The notes under the pieces are model-generated. The model worked only from the letters and a program-made list of their open reading frames with translations. It did no database searches and was not told the origin of the DNA. A program made the position numbers and the translations under genes. This document shows, piece after piece, positions 1 to 11,689 of a stretch of DNA of 64,000 bases. This DNA comes from Spinacia oleracea (taxonomy: Eukaryota > Streptophyta > Magnoliopsida > Caryophyllales > Amaranthaceae): the NCBI RefSeq assembly GCF_020520425.1, contig NC_079492.1, positions 68,129,671-68,193,670 on the forward strand, given 5' to 3'. Each line of letters opens with the position of its first letter. Position 1 is the first letter of the stretch.

Positions 1-640
1 ATGAAATATCCAAATTCGTTCTCACTATGATACCCAAGTGCTTACAATATCTAGCAAGAAATTCTATCCAAGTAACATAATTCGTTGTATAACACACCTA
101 CCAAATATACTGCCACAAAAATCTTAGATTAGTAACACCATAACACTGAAGTATTGGAACATCCAAGGTTGGCCAAACACCCAACTGATTTTAACAAAGA
201 ATCAAAGTGCACTCGACTTTATATCTACTACATAGTATATTTTAGTATCTAAACCAATAACAATGAGTTATACATCATAAAACTATAGGCAAGGTAATAA
301 AATCAAGATTGATTAAACTAAAATATTAAACAAATACTCATATTCTGTTATAACAAAACATTTTCACACAAATTAAAGCAAGAATATACTTTGACAAATT
401 CAAAAAATCACAAATGAATTAAATATAACTGAATAAAGAAAAATTTTAACCAATTTTAACCCTTCTCATGTCATACTAGAGAAAACCAAAGCTTGTCCGA
501 AAAATAGCGAAAAAACCAAATCGTAAGTTAACAATTAAATACCAAAATTTTGAGATTATAACCCTAACTATTTCGAATAAACCCTAAATTGTGAAAAAGA
601 CGAAAAAATGGGAGAAAAGGAAGATCTATGCAAACAAACT
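1..640. other. AT-rich intergenic DNA, no gene seen
   Basis: No open frame, RNA gene or repeat structure that I can support. The composition is strongly AT-rich, with several plant-intron-like stretches, so it could be intron or 3' flank of something lying off the left edge. Confidence 0.5.
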
Positions 641-699
641 TGATTCCTACTTCTAAGTTTAGACCTCTAGCCAAGAAAAAGTTTTAGCAAACATATAAA

Positions 700-880
700 G
701 TGCAAAAAATAGATAAAAATAAGAACAAACCTAGCTTAATTGTGCTTCTTGAATCCGCCATTAGAGTGTACAACTCGAACATCGTGCTTTCGAATCTTTC
801 GGCAGTCCATTGAAGTTGGAATTTTGAGATCCTTGAGAAAACCCTAGAAAATCTGAAGAAAAAGGTGAGAGAAATGCAGG
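700..880 (-). other. Possible 5' leader/first exon of a minus-strand gene
   Basis: On the minus strand this stretch reads like a plant 5' leader (CT-rich, containing the common CTAGGGTTTTCTC type motif). It is followed by a short ATG frame of about 24 codons starting near 813 (M-D-C-R-K-I-R-K...) that ends in a TAA beside a GT near 733. The gene body would lie to the left, where nothing coding is visible. It may be a leader with a small upstream ORF, or chance. I do not recognise a product. Confidence 0.2.
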
Positions 881-1682
881 AACAGAAATTATGAAATCAA
901 ATCTGCAAAATTATAATCACTTTTGAAACGCATACGAGAGTATTTGGTGGAGCAGATAGATTTACAAAATATTAAATTACAACAGTTATCTACTTGCATT
1001 AGTATAGAAATAAATCATGGCATGTGCATGTGATTATGTGATTGCATGAGTGGTGTATTAGAATGATGTGCAGGTTAACTTGAAGTTATAGGAGAGACTA
1101 TAATTGTTAATCTTTTAGGAAAACTTAAGTCAGGGATTTTACACAAACTATGGATTGAGCAGCCTGAGAATTCTCCAACATGATTAGCCACTAAGACATA
1201 TTCTAAATCCGTCATATCTCCTTTTTTAGAAAGCTTAAACTTTGCAAGTGATTCTTGTTAAACTTCTGCTAAATTTTCCTTTTGGTTAATCATCTGGCAT
1301 ATGGCTATTGTTTTATTTCCAAATATTTTATTGATGTTTAGTCAACGTGCGTAGTGATATGGAATGGTAAATTTCAAGTGTTATCTGACAAACAATTGCT
1401 TGTAAAATTACATAGTCACATTTCTCAGCTTTTCACAAATCGTAGTGATGAAAGTAAGGTGAAATAACAATAAGTGAATGTGTCTTCTGAATTTACTTGA
1501 AAACAATTGCTTGGCATATCCACATATACAGAACAACGATGGTGGGATGGTATAGTTGCATAAACAATAACTAAATAAATGAAGGAAATTACCTAGTCAG
1601 TTTATCTGGTTATCAAAGTTGTTTATCTAAATTTTACTTCAGAAGAAAATCAGGTTACCGTATCAAAATTCGAGCCTTGAGC

Positions 1683-2110
1683 ATTTTTTTCTTTTTGGTA
1701 AATAAGATATATTTATTACCAAAAGGTAGAAACCACACAACATTCAACCAACGAAACAAGAAGAAAAAGGCGCACAAACCCGCAACCCAAGCTAAAACGC
1801 AAAGCAACAGATGAAAAAAAACAACAGTCAAAACTACAAACAAGCCATCCGCAGCTACAACAAAGACGAAGCAGCAGCAGCAAAGAGTAGCAGCAGAGCC
1901 TAGCAAAGAAAGCAGCAGTGCAACCAGAAAAGAAGCAAAGCACCAGAACCACGCTTCAGCAAACAGAACAGCAACAACAACAGAGAAGCACATACCAGAA
2001 CTTGCAACAGAGTGAGGCTGCAGAAAGCCTGCAAAACAGGCACAAAGCCAGGCAGCCTGTAGGTCTGAACCACAGGCTAGCAGCTTAGAGCACACGGGGA
2101 AGAGCTACCT
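1683..2110 (-). mobile_element. 3' end of a 5'-truncated LINE (non-LTR retrotransposon)
   Basis: Read on the minus strand, the segment ends with a TTTTGGTAATAAATATATC-type tail followed by a TTTACCAAAAAG adenine-rich end near 1687-1712. This is the usual 3' terminus of plant LINEs. The long minus-strand frame 2095-1655 is compositionally odd (a purine-rich plus strand giving a Cys/Leu/Val/Phe-rich peptide) and is probably not a real protein. No reverse transcriptase motif is present, so this is a 5'-truncated tail at best. The inner boundary near 2110 is approximate and I found no convincing target duplication. Confidence 0.4.
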
Positions 2111-2690
2111 GCAAGTCTAACAGAACAAGAAAAGAAAAAAACAAGCCAGAAACTCTAAGGAAAACACCTAAGACACAAGTTGAAATGAGAAGAAAATAAC
2201 GCGTATAAAATGCAAGTTGGAAGTTGCAAGGTTGGTAGATTATCTTCCCCAATTCAACTTGGATGATATTATCATATGACAATATAAAATAATAAACTTT
2301 CGGATTTTGACTTAAAATTAAAATTAGAATTTAGTGGGATGACCAATTAACCTGAACATGCCAAGAACAGTGAAAATAAAAAGAGGGTTAACATCCATGG
2401 TACCAAACGCAGGAGGCATGATCTACTAAAAATGGCTCAAGTATCGGGGAAGGTACCTAATTGCACAATAAGGCTGCACTTCCTAGATCAATATACGACA
2501 TAAAATATCTAAAATTAAAATCCAGATCAATCAAAATACAACAACGCAAACTAACAATTAAGTGGATTAACCATATATCAAAAAAATTAAAAAAAAAAAT
2601 TGAATTTGACATATAAAAAATAATAATGCATAGACATTCAGGAAACAATAGGGAATAAAAAAACAAACCTACAAAATATTTTGAGCGAGT
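2111..2690. other. Intergenic, no gene seen
   Basis: AT-rich unique-looking sequence with only short random frames. No repeat or RNA structure recognised. Confidence 0.4.
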
Positions 2691-2694
2691 TTAT

Positions 2695-3200
2695 TCAACG
2701 AACCATAGGAGTGGTGAATCTGATGCCCAAAACGCATGGAGGAAGCGAAGATGAAGCGTAAGCAACGATTTCTCGGACTCTCGAGAGCAGCTGGGTTTTC
2801 GAGGAGAAAATGAGAGAGATAGAAGTTAAGGATCTTGATAACTCAAAACAATCCCTGGCGTCGACCACCACGTTCTCCATCAGCGATTGAGTGTGCCCCG
2901 ATACATCAAGCCTCATGGAAAATTGTAGCATTAATACATATGAATATTTGCAAGAATGTAATTTGAAATTTGGAGAGGAAATAAGTGAATTGAAAACAGA
3001 AAGGATGAATTGGTACCTAGGGTTCGTGAAATAGAGGCGGTGAGAATTACAGACGAATTTGGGAGCAACAACGAAGAAGGGCGGTGGAAGGTCGGACAGA
3101 TTAAAATCTGACAGCGTTCATGAAGTGAGATCCAGTTTGCCACGCCGCCGTTGTTGTTTCTACTCTCTCTCTCTCCTCCTTTGAAGCCATAGATTGTCAA
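2695..3200 (-). other. Possible 5' exons of an unrecognised minus-strand gene
   Basis: Two adjacent minus-strand frames (2931-2695, 78 codons; 3200-2931, 89 codons) lie in DNA that is GC-richer than its surroundings. The first contains a plausible peptide (M-E-N-V-V-V-D-A-R-D-C-F-E-L-S-R...) with mixed composition. No domain is recognised, no downstream exons are visible to the left, and no promoter stands out. It may be the 5' end of a gene fragment or a captured exon. Low confidence. Confidence 0.2.
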
Positions 3201-3334
3201 CCGTTTAGGGATAGTGGGAGTAGAGGTGGGAGTAATGTAAACCGCGATTTTAGAATATGTTAATTAGGCTGAAAATTTTAGATTAGCGGGATAATGGACC
3301 TATAAGCGGGCAACACGTGTTTATTTTTAAGAAT

Positions 3335-3680
3335 ATTGACGCTGTGTTTGGTCCATATATGTTTCGACTTTTAGGAGCGTCGAAATATGTAAATAAAAAA
3401 TCCGCGCCTTTAATTTTATTGCGACCCTTTTTGAAACAGTCGAAACCACTCCGTCTATATTTGTATGCTTTTTTTGTAGTGAACTTATACGGCCTTATTT
3501 AAATAATTTTCAAGTCCTATAAGTTTAGATAAATTCAAAAAAGTTTCAATAAGTCCTATAAAATCTTATAAGTTTAATAAGGTCCTGTGAGTTCCAAATA
3601 AGGTCACATAAATTCGTATAAATTACAATAAGATTTCCTATAAGGTATAATAAGTTTTAATAAGTTCTAATGAATTAAAT
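3335..3680. repeat. Degraded MITE-like sequence with AATAAGGTCCT repeats
   Basis: Starts with a GTGTTTGGTCC motif typical of decayed plant DNA-transposon ends. It continues with irregular repeats of ATAAG / AATAAGGTCCT. The same ATAAGTTTAATAAGGTCCT words recur at about 10965-11060, beyond the Mutator-like element, so two members of one repeat family flank that element. Ends are not resolved. Confidence 0.35.
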
Positions 3681-3757
3681 ACGTAATATTATGACTATTA
3701 ATTAAATGGTATCATTATTATATATTTGACAGTTATTTACGTCGTTATATTACATAA

Positions 3758-3769
<12 letters not shown>

Positions 3770-3808
<39 letters not shown>

Positions 3809-3822
3809 TATATATATATATT
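3770..3822. repeat. (TA)n microsatellite
   Basis: About 50 bp of nearly pure AT dinucleotide repeat with two small interruptions. It directly abuts the left end of the Mutator-like element. A second TA run (10102-10140) abuts its right end. Confidence 0.9.
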
Positions 3823-3823
3823 T

Positions 3824-3900
3824 ACACTAAAATGAGAAGGGAGCTTAAAATGAGAAGAATGAGAAGCGATCTCGTGCGTTCGCTCAGATTAGATCTAACA
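3824..3900 (+). repeat. Left terminal inverted repeat of the Mutator-like element
   Basis: It pairs with 10025-10101 through the shared AAAATGAGAAGAATGAGAAG core, identical over about 20 bases, and neighbouring diverged blocks. Confidence 0.6.
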
Positions 3901-4514
3901 GCTCTTGAGAGTTCACCTACCACATCTCAGTAATGGCAAAATCGTAATCTTGCAATAAAAAAATCTGGCACTTCTTTTTTTCTTTCGCATGACTTCCAGA
4001 AACTAATTACTCCATTTTCTCTCTCCTGTCAAGCACTCATCCATTGGAGCACCATCACCCTCCTCTTCCTCATTCTCTCTGCGCCCTCGTCGCTCCGTCT
4101 CCTCGCCTACTGCGAGCCTGCAACCACCGCGCCGCCACCATTTACACGCTACCATCATCTGCGCGTCGCCTCCTTGTTGTAATTGGTGAGTGAATCTTTG
4201 CTGATTTATGTAAATTGTAGGGTTATAATTTGAGTTTTGTTGCAATTTTGTTGAGATTTATGGTTCGTTTCATGATTTATTGTTGTTCGTTCAATTGATC
4301 TTTCTCCCTCTAATTGTTTTCTTCGAATTTTAGATACTAAGTTAACTTAGGTCAAATTGCATTTTCCGTCGAACTTTTTGCTGCAATTGAGTAGGTGTTG
4401 TGATTGATATTTGTAGTATATTTGAATAATTATGTTTAACTCGAATTGGATAGTAAATTCAAAGTTGTTTTAGATGTATATGATTATAAAGATTTATATT
4501 TTTTTTTTTTTTTG

Positions 4515-4665
4515 TTCAATTTTTGCTCATTTTGAATCAAGGTGTGCCTCAGTGTTGTTTAGTTTAATTGATAATTAAACTACAAACATCATTTTATTTC
4601 CTCTTGCTCATTTCGGACTGTTGAATCAAATGAGCAAATAACTTTAAAGTTCAGTTGCTCATTTA
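4515..4665. repeat. Outlying TGAGCAAA repeat units
   Basis: Contains TTTTTGCTCATTTTGAATC, CTTGCTCATTTC and AAATGAGCAAATA. These are the same inverted words that make up the large array at 6050-9240, so the array family begins left of the captured genes. Confidence 0.6.
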
Positions 4666-4730
4666 GAGAATTGACATAACTGATCCAAACATTTTTGAAC
4701 TCACTAACTACATCGTACTATCGTTGACAG

Positions 4731-4919
4731 GAGTTGAGGATGATGTCGAAGCTGACATGGAGAATAAGTTGTCTGGTGAAGAGTTTCGGTCCTTTTATGG
4801 CTGTTGAGAGTCTGAACGTCAGTGTTGCAGCTGGTGTTCTTTTGCATCATTTGATTGGAGACAATTGCAGCAACCATCAAGTTGTCATGGATACATATAC
4901 TTTTGATCAAACTGATTAG
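4731..4919 (+). pseudogene. Fragment of a SpoU/TrmH-type RNA 2'-O-methyltransferase gene
   Basis: A splice-acceptor-like TTGACAG ends at 4730. The following sequence encodes, after one frame change near 4790, the peptide E-S-L-N-V-S-V-A-A-G-V-L-L-H-H-L. This matches the C-terminal knot motif (S-L-N-V-S-V-A-x-G-I-L-L) of SpoU/TrmH methyltransferases, which bind S-adenosylmethionine and methylate the ribose 2'-OH of tRNA or rRNA. Only this last motif is present, so the fragment cannot be active. The frame shift and an upstream acceptor site indicate a captured and decayed genomic exon rather than a retrocopy. It lies on the opposite strand from the cysteine-protease fragment next to it. Identification rests on one motif and was not tested by search. 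Confidence 0.5.
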
Positions 4920-4980
4920 CGTCTGACTGTAAGTCATATCAGTTCAATCTTAGCCAAAATTTGTTATTAGGTAGTAGTAG

Positions 4981-5541
<561 letters not shown>

Positions 5542-5975
5542 CTGCAATAGTCAAGAAACAGATTCTTTTGTGTTAATAACTCCAAAATCAGCAACTTCGT
5601 TTATAAAAGACAGAAGTTGAAACGGGAAGCATTAGAACAAATATAGAGATTCCGTCATGCCCTTTACCATTAGATTAATCCACACATGCAGAACATTTTA
5701 GATTCTGTAGATTTTTTCTTAGCCAAAATGTGTAGCAACATTTTTCTCTTTTAACCCAAAGACGAAGTTGTCAAGCTGAACAACTCTTAAGGTAAGAAAC
5801 GTAAACAAAAATAGCTTCTTCCTCTCATCACTTTTGTTTGTTGTCAACTTGGACCAGCGTTGACTTCTGGCCTTGTTGGTTCTTATGTTGTTTTTGTTGT
5901 TGTAAGTTTTCGAATTATTTTGATTTACTTTTTTTGGTTTTTGTTTTACTTTTGTTGATTCTATTTAAAAACACT

Positions 5976-6046
5976 AGCCTACTAGCTCAATAGGTAGAGC
6001 ATTGTGCAAATGCACAAAAGATGTGGGTTCGAATCCCACGTAGGTT
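5976..6046 (+). tRNA. tRNA-like sequence (probable tRNA pseudogene or SINE head)
   Basis: It folds as a cloverleaf by eye: a 7-bp acceptor stem (AGCCTAC/GTAGGTT, one G-T), a perfect D stem GCTC/GAGC, an anticodon stem TTGTG/CACAA, and a perfect T stem GTGGG/CCCAC closing the TTCGAAT loop. Internal promoter boxes A (TAGCTCAATAGG) and B (GGTTCGAATCC) match the RNA polymerase III consensus well. The anticodon loop has only 6 bases (CAAATG), so no normal anticodon can be assigned. I therefore call it a pseudogene or the head of a SINE-like repeat. It sits between the protease fragment and the TGAGCAAA array. Confidence 0.5.
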
Positions 6047-6049
6047 AAT

Positions 6050-6285
6050 CTTTACTTTTTGCTCATTTTTTATAGTTTTAACAAATGAGCAAATATTTTT
6101 GCTCATTTTTAAAATTTTAAAGTCCAGATTTGTTAATATTGAAGACTTTTGCTCGTCGTGTAAGAATGAGAAAATAATTTTGCTCATTTTTTATAGTTTA
6201 CCCAAGTGAGCAAATATTTTTGCTCATTTTTAAAATTTTAAAGTTTGTGTTTGTTAATGTTCAAAACTTTTGTTAATGTTCATAG
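6050..6285. repeat. TGAGCAAA palindrome array, left arm
   Basis: Repeats of TTTTTGCTCATTTTT...AAATGAGCAAAT alternate with a spacer containing TATAGTTT or AAAATTTTAAAG. They end where the armadillo-gene fragment begins. The same units resume after that fragment. Confidence 0.8.
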
Positions 6286-7363
6286 ACTTTACATGTGCTA
6301 AAGAGAGGATATTGAAGGATGATCATGTCGCAGCATCTCAAATTCAAACAATAAAGAGGTCCCTGCAAGTTATAAAAATGCTAGCAAGTACAACAGGTAG
6401 CACAGGGAAACAGCTTCGTAAAGAAATTTCAGAGATTGTTTTCACATTCAACAACATCAGAGACATACTAAGGCATGGAGAGAAGTATCCTGATCTGCAA
6501 AACCTCGGGATTGAAATACTGACAAGTTTAGCAATGGAAGATGACGCGATAGAAAGGATCGGAGGCACAGGAGGAATTCTTAAGGAGTTGCTCAATATAT
6601 TCTTCAAAGATGGGATGCCTATAGCTCAGGTACATGATAGAACTGCAGCTGGTGAAGCATTAGTCATGCTCACATTGGAGAACAAGAAAAATTGTAACTG
6701 TATCTTGAAACTATGCGCGCTACAGAAGCTGTCAAAGAACTAGAAATTCGATCAGTGGGAGTTTCTGCAGCAGTACCCTCAGTAAGTTTTATTAATCTAG
6801 TCGTCAGAGTTTCTATTAAGTTATGAAGCACCAAACTGAACTTATTTGAGCTTATCAGAACTTAATCAAGCGATATGAATTTATTGAAATTTCATCTCAA
6901 CTTTTTCATAAAACTTAATTTTTAAGCCTAAAGAAGAAACCAGAACACGCAAGAACAAAGACTGATGGGTTCTCTATTAGGATTTGCAAGTTCTTAAGGG
7001 AATCCTTTCGACAGAGGACAAGCTACGTGAAGTGATGGTTGGATTAGCAGCACGAGCTTTCAAGTTCACGACTTACTCCGAATCAAACATCATGTTTGAA
7101 CAAGCTGGAATCATAGAAACTGAAATAGCAAACGTGCTAGTACAGATTCTGAAGAATACACAGGTTTACAATTGAAAGACAACGAATCAAATGTTCAAGT
7201 TTTCAGAAATCTGGGACTCGGAAAGGAGCTGGAGAATGTTTTAGATACAACCTCAGAGCTAGAAAGCTTCAACATATTTTCAGGAACAGTGGGATTAAAC
7301 AGGTTCAAGACATCAATGCAGTCATTGGTTCAAACTGCACAAAATCTGCTGTCAAATGATTGA
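6283..7363 (+). pseudogene. Armadillo-repeat protein gene fragment (3' part, three exon segments)
   Basis: A first segment (6283-6781) encodes an alpha-helical stretch with L-R-K-E-I-S-E-I-V-F, N-L-G-I-E-I-L-T-S-L-A and G-G-I-L-K-E-L-L-N-I-F. The Leu-rich spacing and N-L-G-I-x-x-L-x-x-L-A helices are typical of ARM repeats. It ends with one in-frame TAG near 6741 before a GTAAGT donor. A retained intron (6782-6980, ending CTATTAG) precedes a second segment (6981-7160). One frame change near 7160 leads into a final segment ending L-L-S-N-D-stop at 7363. ARM proteins mediate protein interactions. Which plant ARM family this came from I cannot say. The N-terminal part is absent and stops or frameshifts are present, so it is a captured pseudogene inserted inside the TGAGCAAA array. 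Confidence 0.6.
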
Positions 7364-7619
7364 AACCATGCATAAGATCGATTTCACATTAGTTTTCTTT
7401 TTGTGATTAGTTATGGTAAACTAGATAGGTTCATTATTTTACATCTTTGGGATTGGAATTATACAGATCAACATTCATATACTTCGTACTTATTTATTTG
7501 TAAATTGTAATATTTAACGACCTCTTTTATCATTTTGTGAATCTCTCTACACCAAAAACTTTCAAGATGGGCCAGTTTTAGTCCAACTTTAAATATTAGC
7601 TTAACTTTCTTACATACAT

Positions 7620-9240
7620 TCCCCAATTATTTTTTCGGTGAAAAAGGATGCATTGAAAGTTCGAATTGGTCAATATTGAAAACTTTTGCTCATCGTTTCT
7701 AAATGAGGAAATAAATTTGCTCATTTCTTATAGTTTACCCAAATGAGCAAATATTTTTGCTCATTTTTAAAATTTTAAAGTTTGTGTTTGTTAATGTTCA
7801 AAACTTTTGCTCATTGTGTCTAAATAAGCAAATACTTTAAAATCTCAGATTAATTAACATTCAAAAAATTTGCTCATTTTTTATAGTTTACACAAATGAG
7901 CAAATGTTTTTGCTCATTTTTTATAGTTTACACAAATGAGCAAATATTTTTGCTCATTTTTAAAATTTTAAAGTTCGGGTTTGTTAATATTTAAAACTTT
8001 TGCTCATTTTGTCTAAATGAGCAAATATTTTAAAATTTCAGATTACTTAACATCCAAATATTTGCTCATTTTTTATAGTTTACATAAATGAGCAAATGTT
8101 TTTGCTCATTTCTTAAGTTCACACAAAAGAGCGAATACTTTTGCTCATTTTTAGAATTTTAAAGTTCGGATTTGTTAATATTAAAAACTTTTGCTCATTG
8201 TGTCTAAATGAGCAAATATTTAAAAATCTCATATTACTTAACATTCAAAAAAAATTCTCATTTTTTATATTTTACTCAAATGAGCAAATATTTTTGCTCA
8301 TTATTTATAGTTTACACAAATGAGCAAAAATACTTTTGCTCATTTTTTAAATCTTAAAGTTCAGATTTGCTAATATAGAAAACTTTTGCTCATCGTGTCT
8401 AAATGAGCAAATAAATTTACTCATTTTTTATAGTTTACATAAATGAGCAAATATTTTTTCTCATTTTATATAGTTTACACAAATGAGCAAATATTTTTGA
8501 TCATTTTTTATAGTTTACATAAATGAGCAAATATTTTTGCTCATTTTTGAAATTTCAGAGTTCAAGTTTGTTAATATGCAAAAATTTTGCTCATTAAATC
8601 CGAAACAATAATATTTGCTCCTTTAAATCCGAATTTTAATATTTACTCATTTAGACACAATGAGCAAAAATTTAAAATCGAAACTATAATATTTAGTCAT
8701 TTAGACACAATGAGCAATAGTTTAAAGTTCGGATTTTAATATTTACTCATTTAGACACAATGACCAAAACTATCCGAACTTTAATATTTACTTATTTAGA
8801 CACAATGAGCAAAAATTTAAAATTGAAACTATAATATTTGCTCATTTAAACACATTGAGCAAAAATTCAAAATCAAAACTATAATATTGCTCATTTAGAC
8901 ACAATGAGCAATATTATAGTTTCGATTTTATATTTTAAAGTTCGGGTTTGTTAATATTCAAAACTTTGCTCATTGTGTCTATATGAGCAAATATTTTAAA
9001 ATCTCACATTACTCAACATTCAAAAAATTTGCTCATTTTTATAATTAACACAAATGAGTAAATAATTTTTTAATTGTTTTTTTTGCTCATTTAATTATTT
9101 TTTTTGGCTCATTTTTTGTACTTTTTTTCCCCTGATTTGCACAAAATGAGCAAAATTTTCCTAACCTTTATAATTTTTTTGCTCATTAAAACTTATTTTA
9201 CCCATTAAATTTTTTGCTCATTTAAATATGAAAAATTTTA
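7620..9240. repeat. TGAGCAAA palindrome array, main arm
   Basis: More than twenty units of the form TTTGCTCATTT - short AT spacer - AAATGAGCAAA occur in both directions. The spacers are of recurring kinds: TATAGTTTACACA, AAAATTTTAAAGTTCGGATTTGTTAATATT, and from about 8590 TTAGACACAATGAGC with TAATATTTACTCATT. Units are 50-75 bp and unevenly diverged. Frames inside it are repeat translations, not genes. Confidence 0.85.
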
Positions 9241-9442
9241 TTATATTTTGAGTGTAGTAATGTAGTTCAGCCATGGTCATGAACATTTGATTAACCTTCA
9301 AAGCTAGATTGACTTATACTCCATTTATGCGCACTTGCTAACTAAATAACTAATTGATTACAAAGGCAACAATAATAATCTAATGGTTTTGCTTGCTTGA
9401 ATATAATGTTTCAAAGGAGCCCCCATAAAAACCCCAATTGAA

Positions 9443-9838
9443 TTGAATAGAAATAATGGGCATCTTCTTCACAATATTCAGCTTGTTTCTGCCATTGATG
9501 CTAGCTTCACACTCTCACCATCTTCCTCCACCATATTCACTACTTCGCCGCCGTCGCCATTTTCGTTCTCCTCCACCAAACCTGCGAATCAACCTCAGTT
9601 TGGCCCACGAGAGCCAAACGCCGCCACCACCGGCGACGGCCTTACATTCAATATATACAGTCTCACCACAACTCAACACGGCGGTGGCTTTCTTACCGGA
9701 ACTCATCACACATTCCCTGATCACATCACCGACCTTCAGGCTTCATCCCAACCGCCACTGCCGGAATCATTGACTATCCGCCACCAATTCCTCCCCGCTC
9801 ACGGCGGTGTTTGCCTGTATCATCCCAACCCGAAATAG
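9443..9838 (+). other. Unrecognised Pro/Ser/His-rich frame (131 codons)
   Basis: A 131-codon frame opens with M-N-R-N-N-G-H and is rich in Ser, Pro, Thr and His. An overlapping second frame (9456-9773) starts with a signal-peptide-like hydrophobic stretch (I-F-F-T-I-F-S-L-F-L-P-L-M-L-A-S). The region is GC-richer than its surroundings and lies just inside the right inverted repeat. It could be a fourth captured exon or low-complexity DNA. No domain recognised. Confidence 0.2.
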
Positions 9839-10024
9839 TTACAGAGAAGAGGGATGAGAGAGATGAGGAGAGAGAAAGAGTAGTTGAGCATTGAGGGAGT
9901 GGGATGAAAGATGGAGGAGAGAGAAATAGTTGGGTGGTGGACTGGTGGTCAATTATTCTGTGGTTCAATTGGTTTTAAACATTACTCGGTATGTAGTTGT
10001 AGTTTTGCGTTAAACATCAACCGT

Positions 10025-10101
10025 CAGATTAAATGGGTTGGAGGGTCACAATTCCTTCTCATTCTTCTCATTTTAGTGATCTTCTCATTGGAGGGGGACC
10101 C
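10025..10101 (-). repeat. Right terminal inverted repeat of the Mutator-like element
   Basis: Inverted counterpart of 3824-3900. The CTTCTCATTCTTCTCATTTT core is the complement of the left core. The outer end GGAGGGGGACCC is better preserved than the left end. Confidence 0.6.
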
Positions 10102-10140
10102 TATATATCTATATATATATATATATGTATATATATATTG
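10102..10140. repeat. (TA)n microsatellite at the right flank of the Mutator-like element
   Basis: TA dinucleotide run directly after GGGGGACCC. With the run at 3770-3822 it brackets the element, consistent with insertion into one TA tract. Confidence 0.8.
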
Positions 10141-10242
10141 TTATACGAAGTATGAAAATAATTAACGATTACTAATTTACAATTAATAATTATCAATGAT
10201 ATGTAATTAATTAATTACTATATTATTACTAGGAAAATTAGT

Positions 10243-10738
10243 TTTTTACCACCTAGAAAAATCAAAAAAATGATTTTTACCACCTAAAAAAAATAAGATT
10301 TGTAATTTACCACCTAAAAAAAGTGTAAAAGTTATTTTTTTACCACTTAAACCAAACTTTTCTTCTGATTTGCTATCTGCTTTGCTATCTTCTGTTTTGA
10401 CAAGACTTTTACAAAGCCACAAATGAGTCACAGTATGCTAGAATCACAAACATCTTCAATGAGCATTGGAATATGACCGTGAACTATCAAGGCATGAATT
10501 CACTATCAGATGAAGACCGATGCTTAAAACTGTAAGGTCACAAACTGAAGTATCATAATTCGGAAAAAGTGTCGGGTTTGTAAAAGTATTGTCAAAGCAA
10601 AAGCAAAGCAGAAGAAAAGTTTGGTTTAGGTGGTAAAAAATAACTTTTACACTTTTTTTAGGTGGTAAAATGCAAGTTAATTTGTTTTTATAGGTGGTAA
10701 AAACAATTTTTAGATTTTTTTAGGTGGTAAAAATAATT
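10243..10738. mobile_element. Long-TIR MITE (TTTTTACCACCTA family)
   Basis: About 190 bp at each end are inverted copies. The left side is TTTTTACCACCTAGAAAAATC..., AATTTACCACCTAAAAAAAG, TTACCACTTAAACCAAAC. The right side is GTTTGGTTTAGGTGGTAAAA..., CTTTTTTTAGGTGGTAAAAT, ATTTTTTTAGGTGGTAAAAA. Each arm holds three to four ACCACCTA words, so the arms are internally repetitive. The flanks AAAATTAGT (left) and ATAATTTGT (right) match at 7 of 9 positions, perhaps an old 9-bp duplication of Mutator type. It has no coding capacity; the loop (about 10390-10590) is unique-looking. Confidence 0.7.
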
Positions 10739-10959
10739 TGTCCTTATAACTAATCATTATCAATATAATGTCAATATAATTATAATAGAAAAGGTTAATT
10801 AACATTTTAAAAGTTACGATCACACATCAAGGAATGATCTTTCTATGATACGTATAAGACATACATCAAATAAACTTATACGTATCAGTTATTAATATTC
10901 ACGATCAACTAATATAAAAATTCTAATGGAAAATATTAAGTTTAGAAATGATATAATGT

Positions 10960-11065
10960 ACTTTAAATAAGGTCCAATAAGACCTTATAAGTTCTTATCA
11001 GGTCTTACTTCGTACTACGTATAAGTTTAATAAGGTCCTGTAAGTTAAACAGGGTCCTTCGTACA
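10960..11065. repeat. AATAAGGTCCT repeat remnant
   Basis: Contains AATAAGGTCCAATAAGACC and ATAAGTTTAATAAGGTCCT, words shared with 3486-3680. A second fragment of the same decayed repeat. Confidence 0.4.
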
Positions 11066-11529
11066 CGTGGCACTTCCCGGTGCAATATTTTCCTGCCAAA
11101 ACTTTTTTTTCTACTTAATTTTAAAATAATTATATTACTTTCTTTTTAAAGGAAACCAAGATAAAAATAAAATAAAAATATAATTCAATTACCATAAATG
11201 TAACTACATTTCTATTATATAAGTGAAGAGCTGAGTTTATTATGGTAAATCCACTTTTGGTGTCCCCCTAGGATCAAACTAAACTACCCTCTACATAAAA
11301 ATAATTAAATTCAATTATAAAAGGTTATTATTTATTGATTTAAACAGTTGCTTAGTACGGAGTAATTGATTAAAAAAGCATATTAATTTATTAATAAATT
11401 GATGTAATTGGTGTAAATGTTGTATTACTAATCAATATCCATATTTAGGTAGCGTAATTGACGTAATTGATTGGCATAACAGCTGCCATATTATTCTCCA
11501 TGTATTCTGTATATATTGCAAGATCATGA

Positions 11530-11660
11530 ATAAAATATGGACGTTAACTAAATAAGGACGTTGACTAATGCTACAGAATAATATGGATGTTAACTAAATA
11601 TGGACGTTGACTAATGCTACAGAATAATATGGACGTTAACTAAATATGGACGTTGATTGG
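11530..11660. repeat. ~48-bp tandem repeat
   Basis: Units contain ATATGGACGTTAACTAAATA, GGACGTTGACTAATGCTACAG and AATA. There are about two and a half copies with few differences, so the array is fairly recent. Shorter GGACGTT(A/G)AC words repeat within each unit. Confidence 0.75.
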
Positions 11661-11689
11661 CATAACATTTACATCAATTACAATAAATC

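Noticed and set aside
1655..2095. 146-codon minus-strand frame with membrane-protein-like composition
   Set aside because: The peptide (Cys/Leu/Val/Phe-rich) follows from a purine-rich plus strand. It ends inside a LINE-type 3' tail and shows no topology or motif worth calling a gene.
5976..6046. Functional tRNA-Cys (GCA) gene
   Set aside because: GCA occurs in the anticodon arm, but the loop has only 6 bases and GCA does not fall in the anticodon position with the T that must precede it.
6050..9240. CRISPR-like array of regularly spaced palindromes
   Set aside because: Plant nuclear context, spacers are themselves repetitive, units are of uneven length and orientation alternates. This is a transposon-associated inverted-word array.
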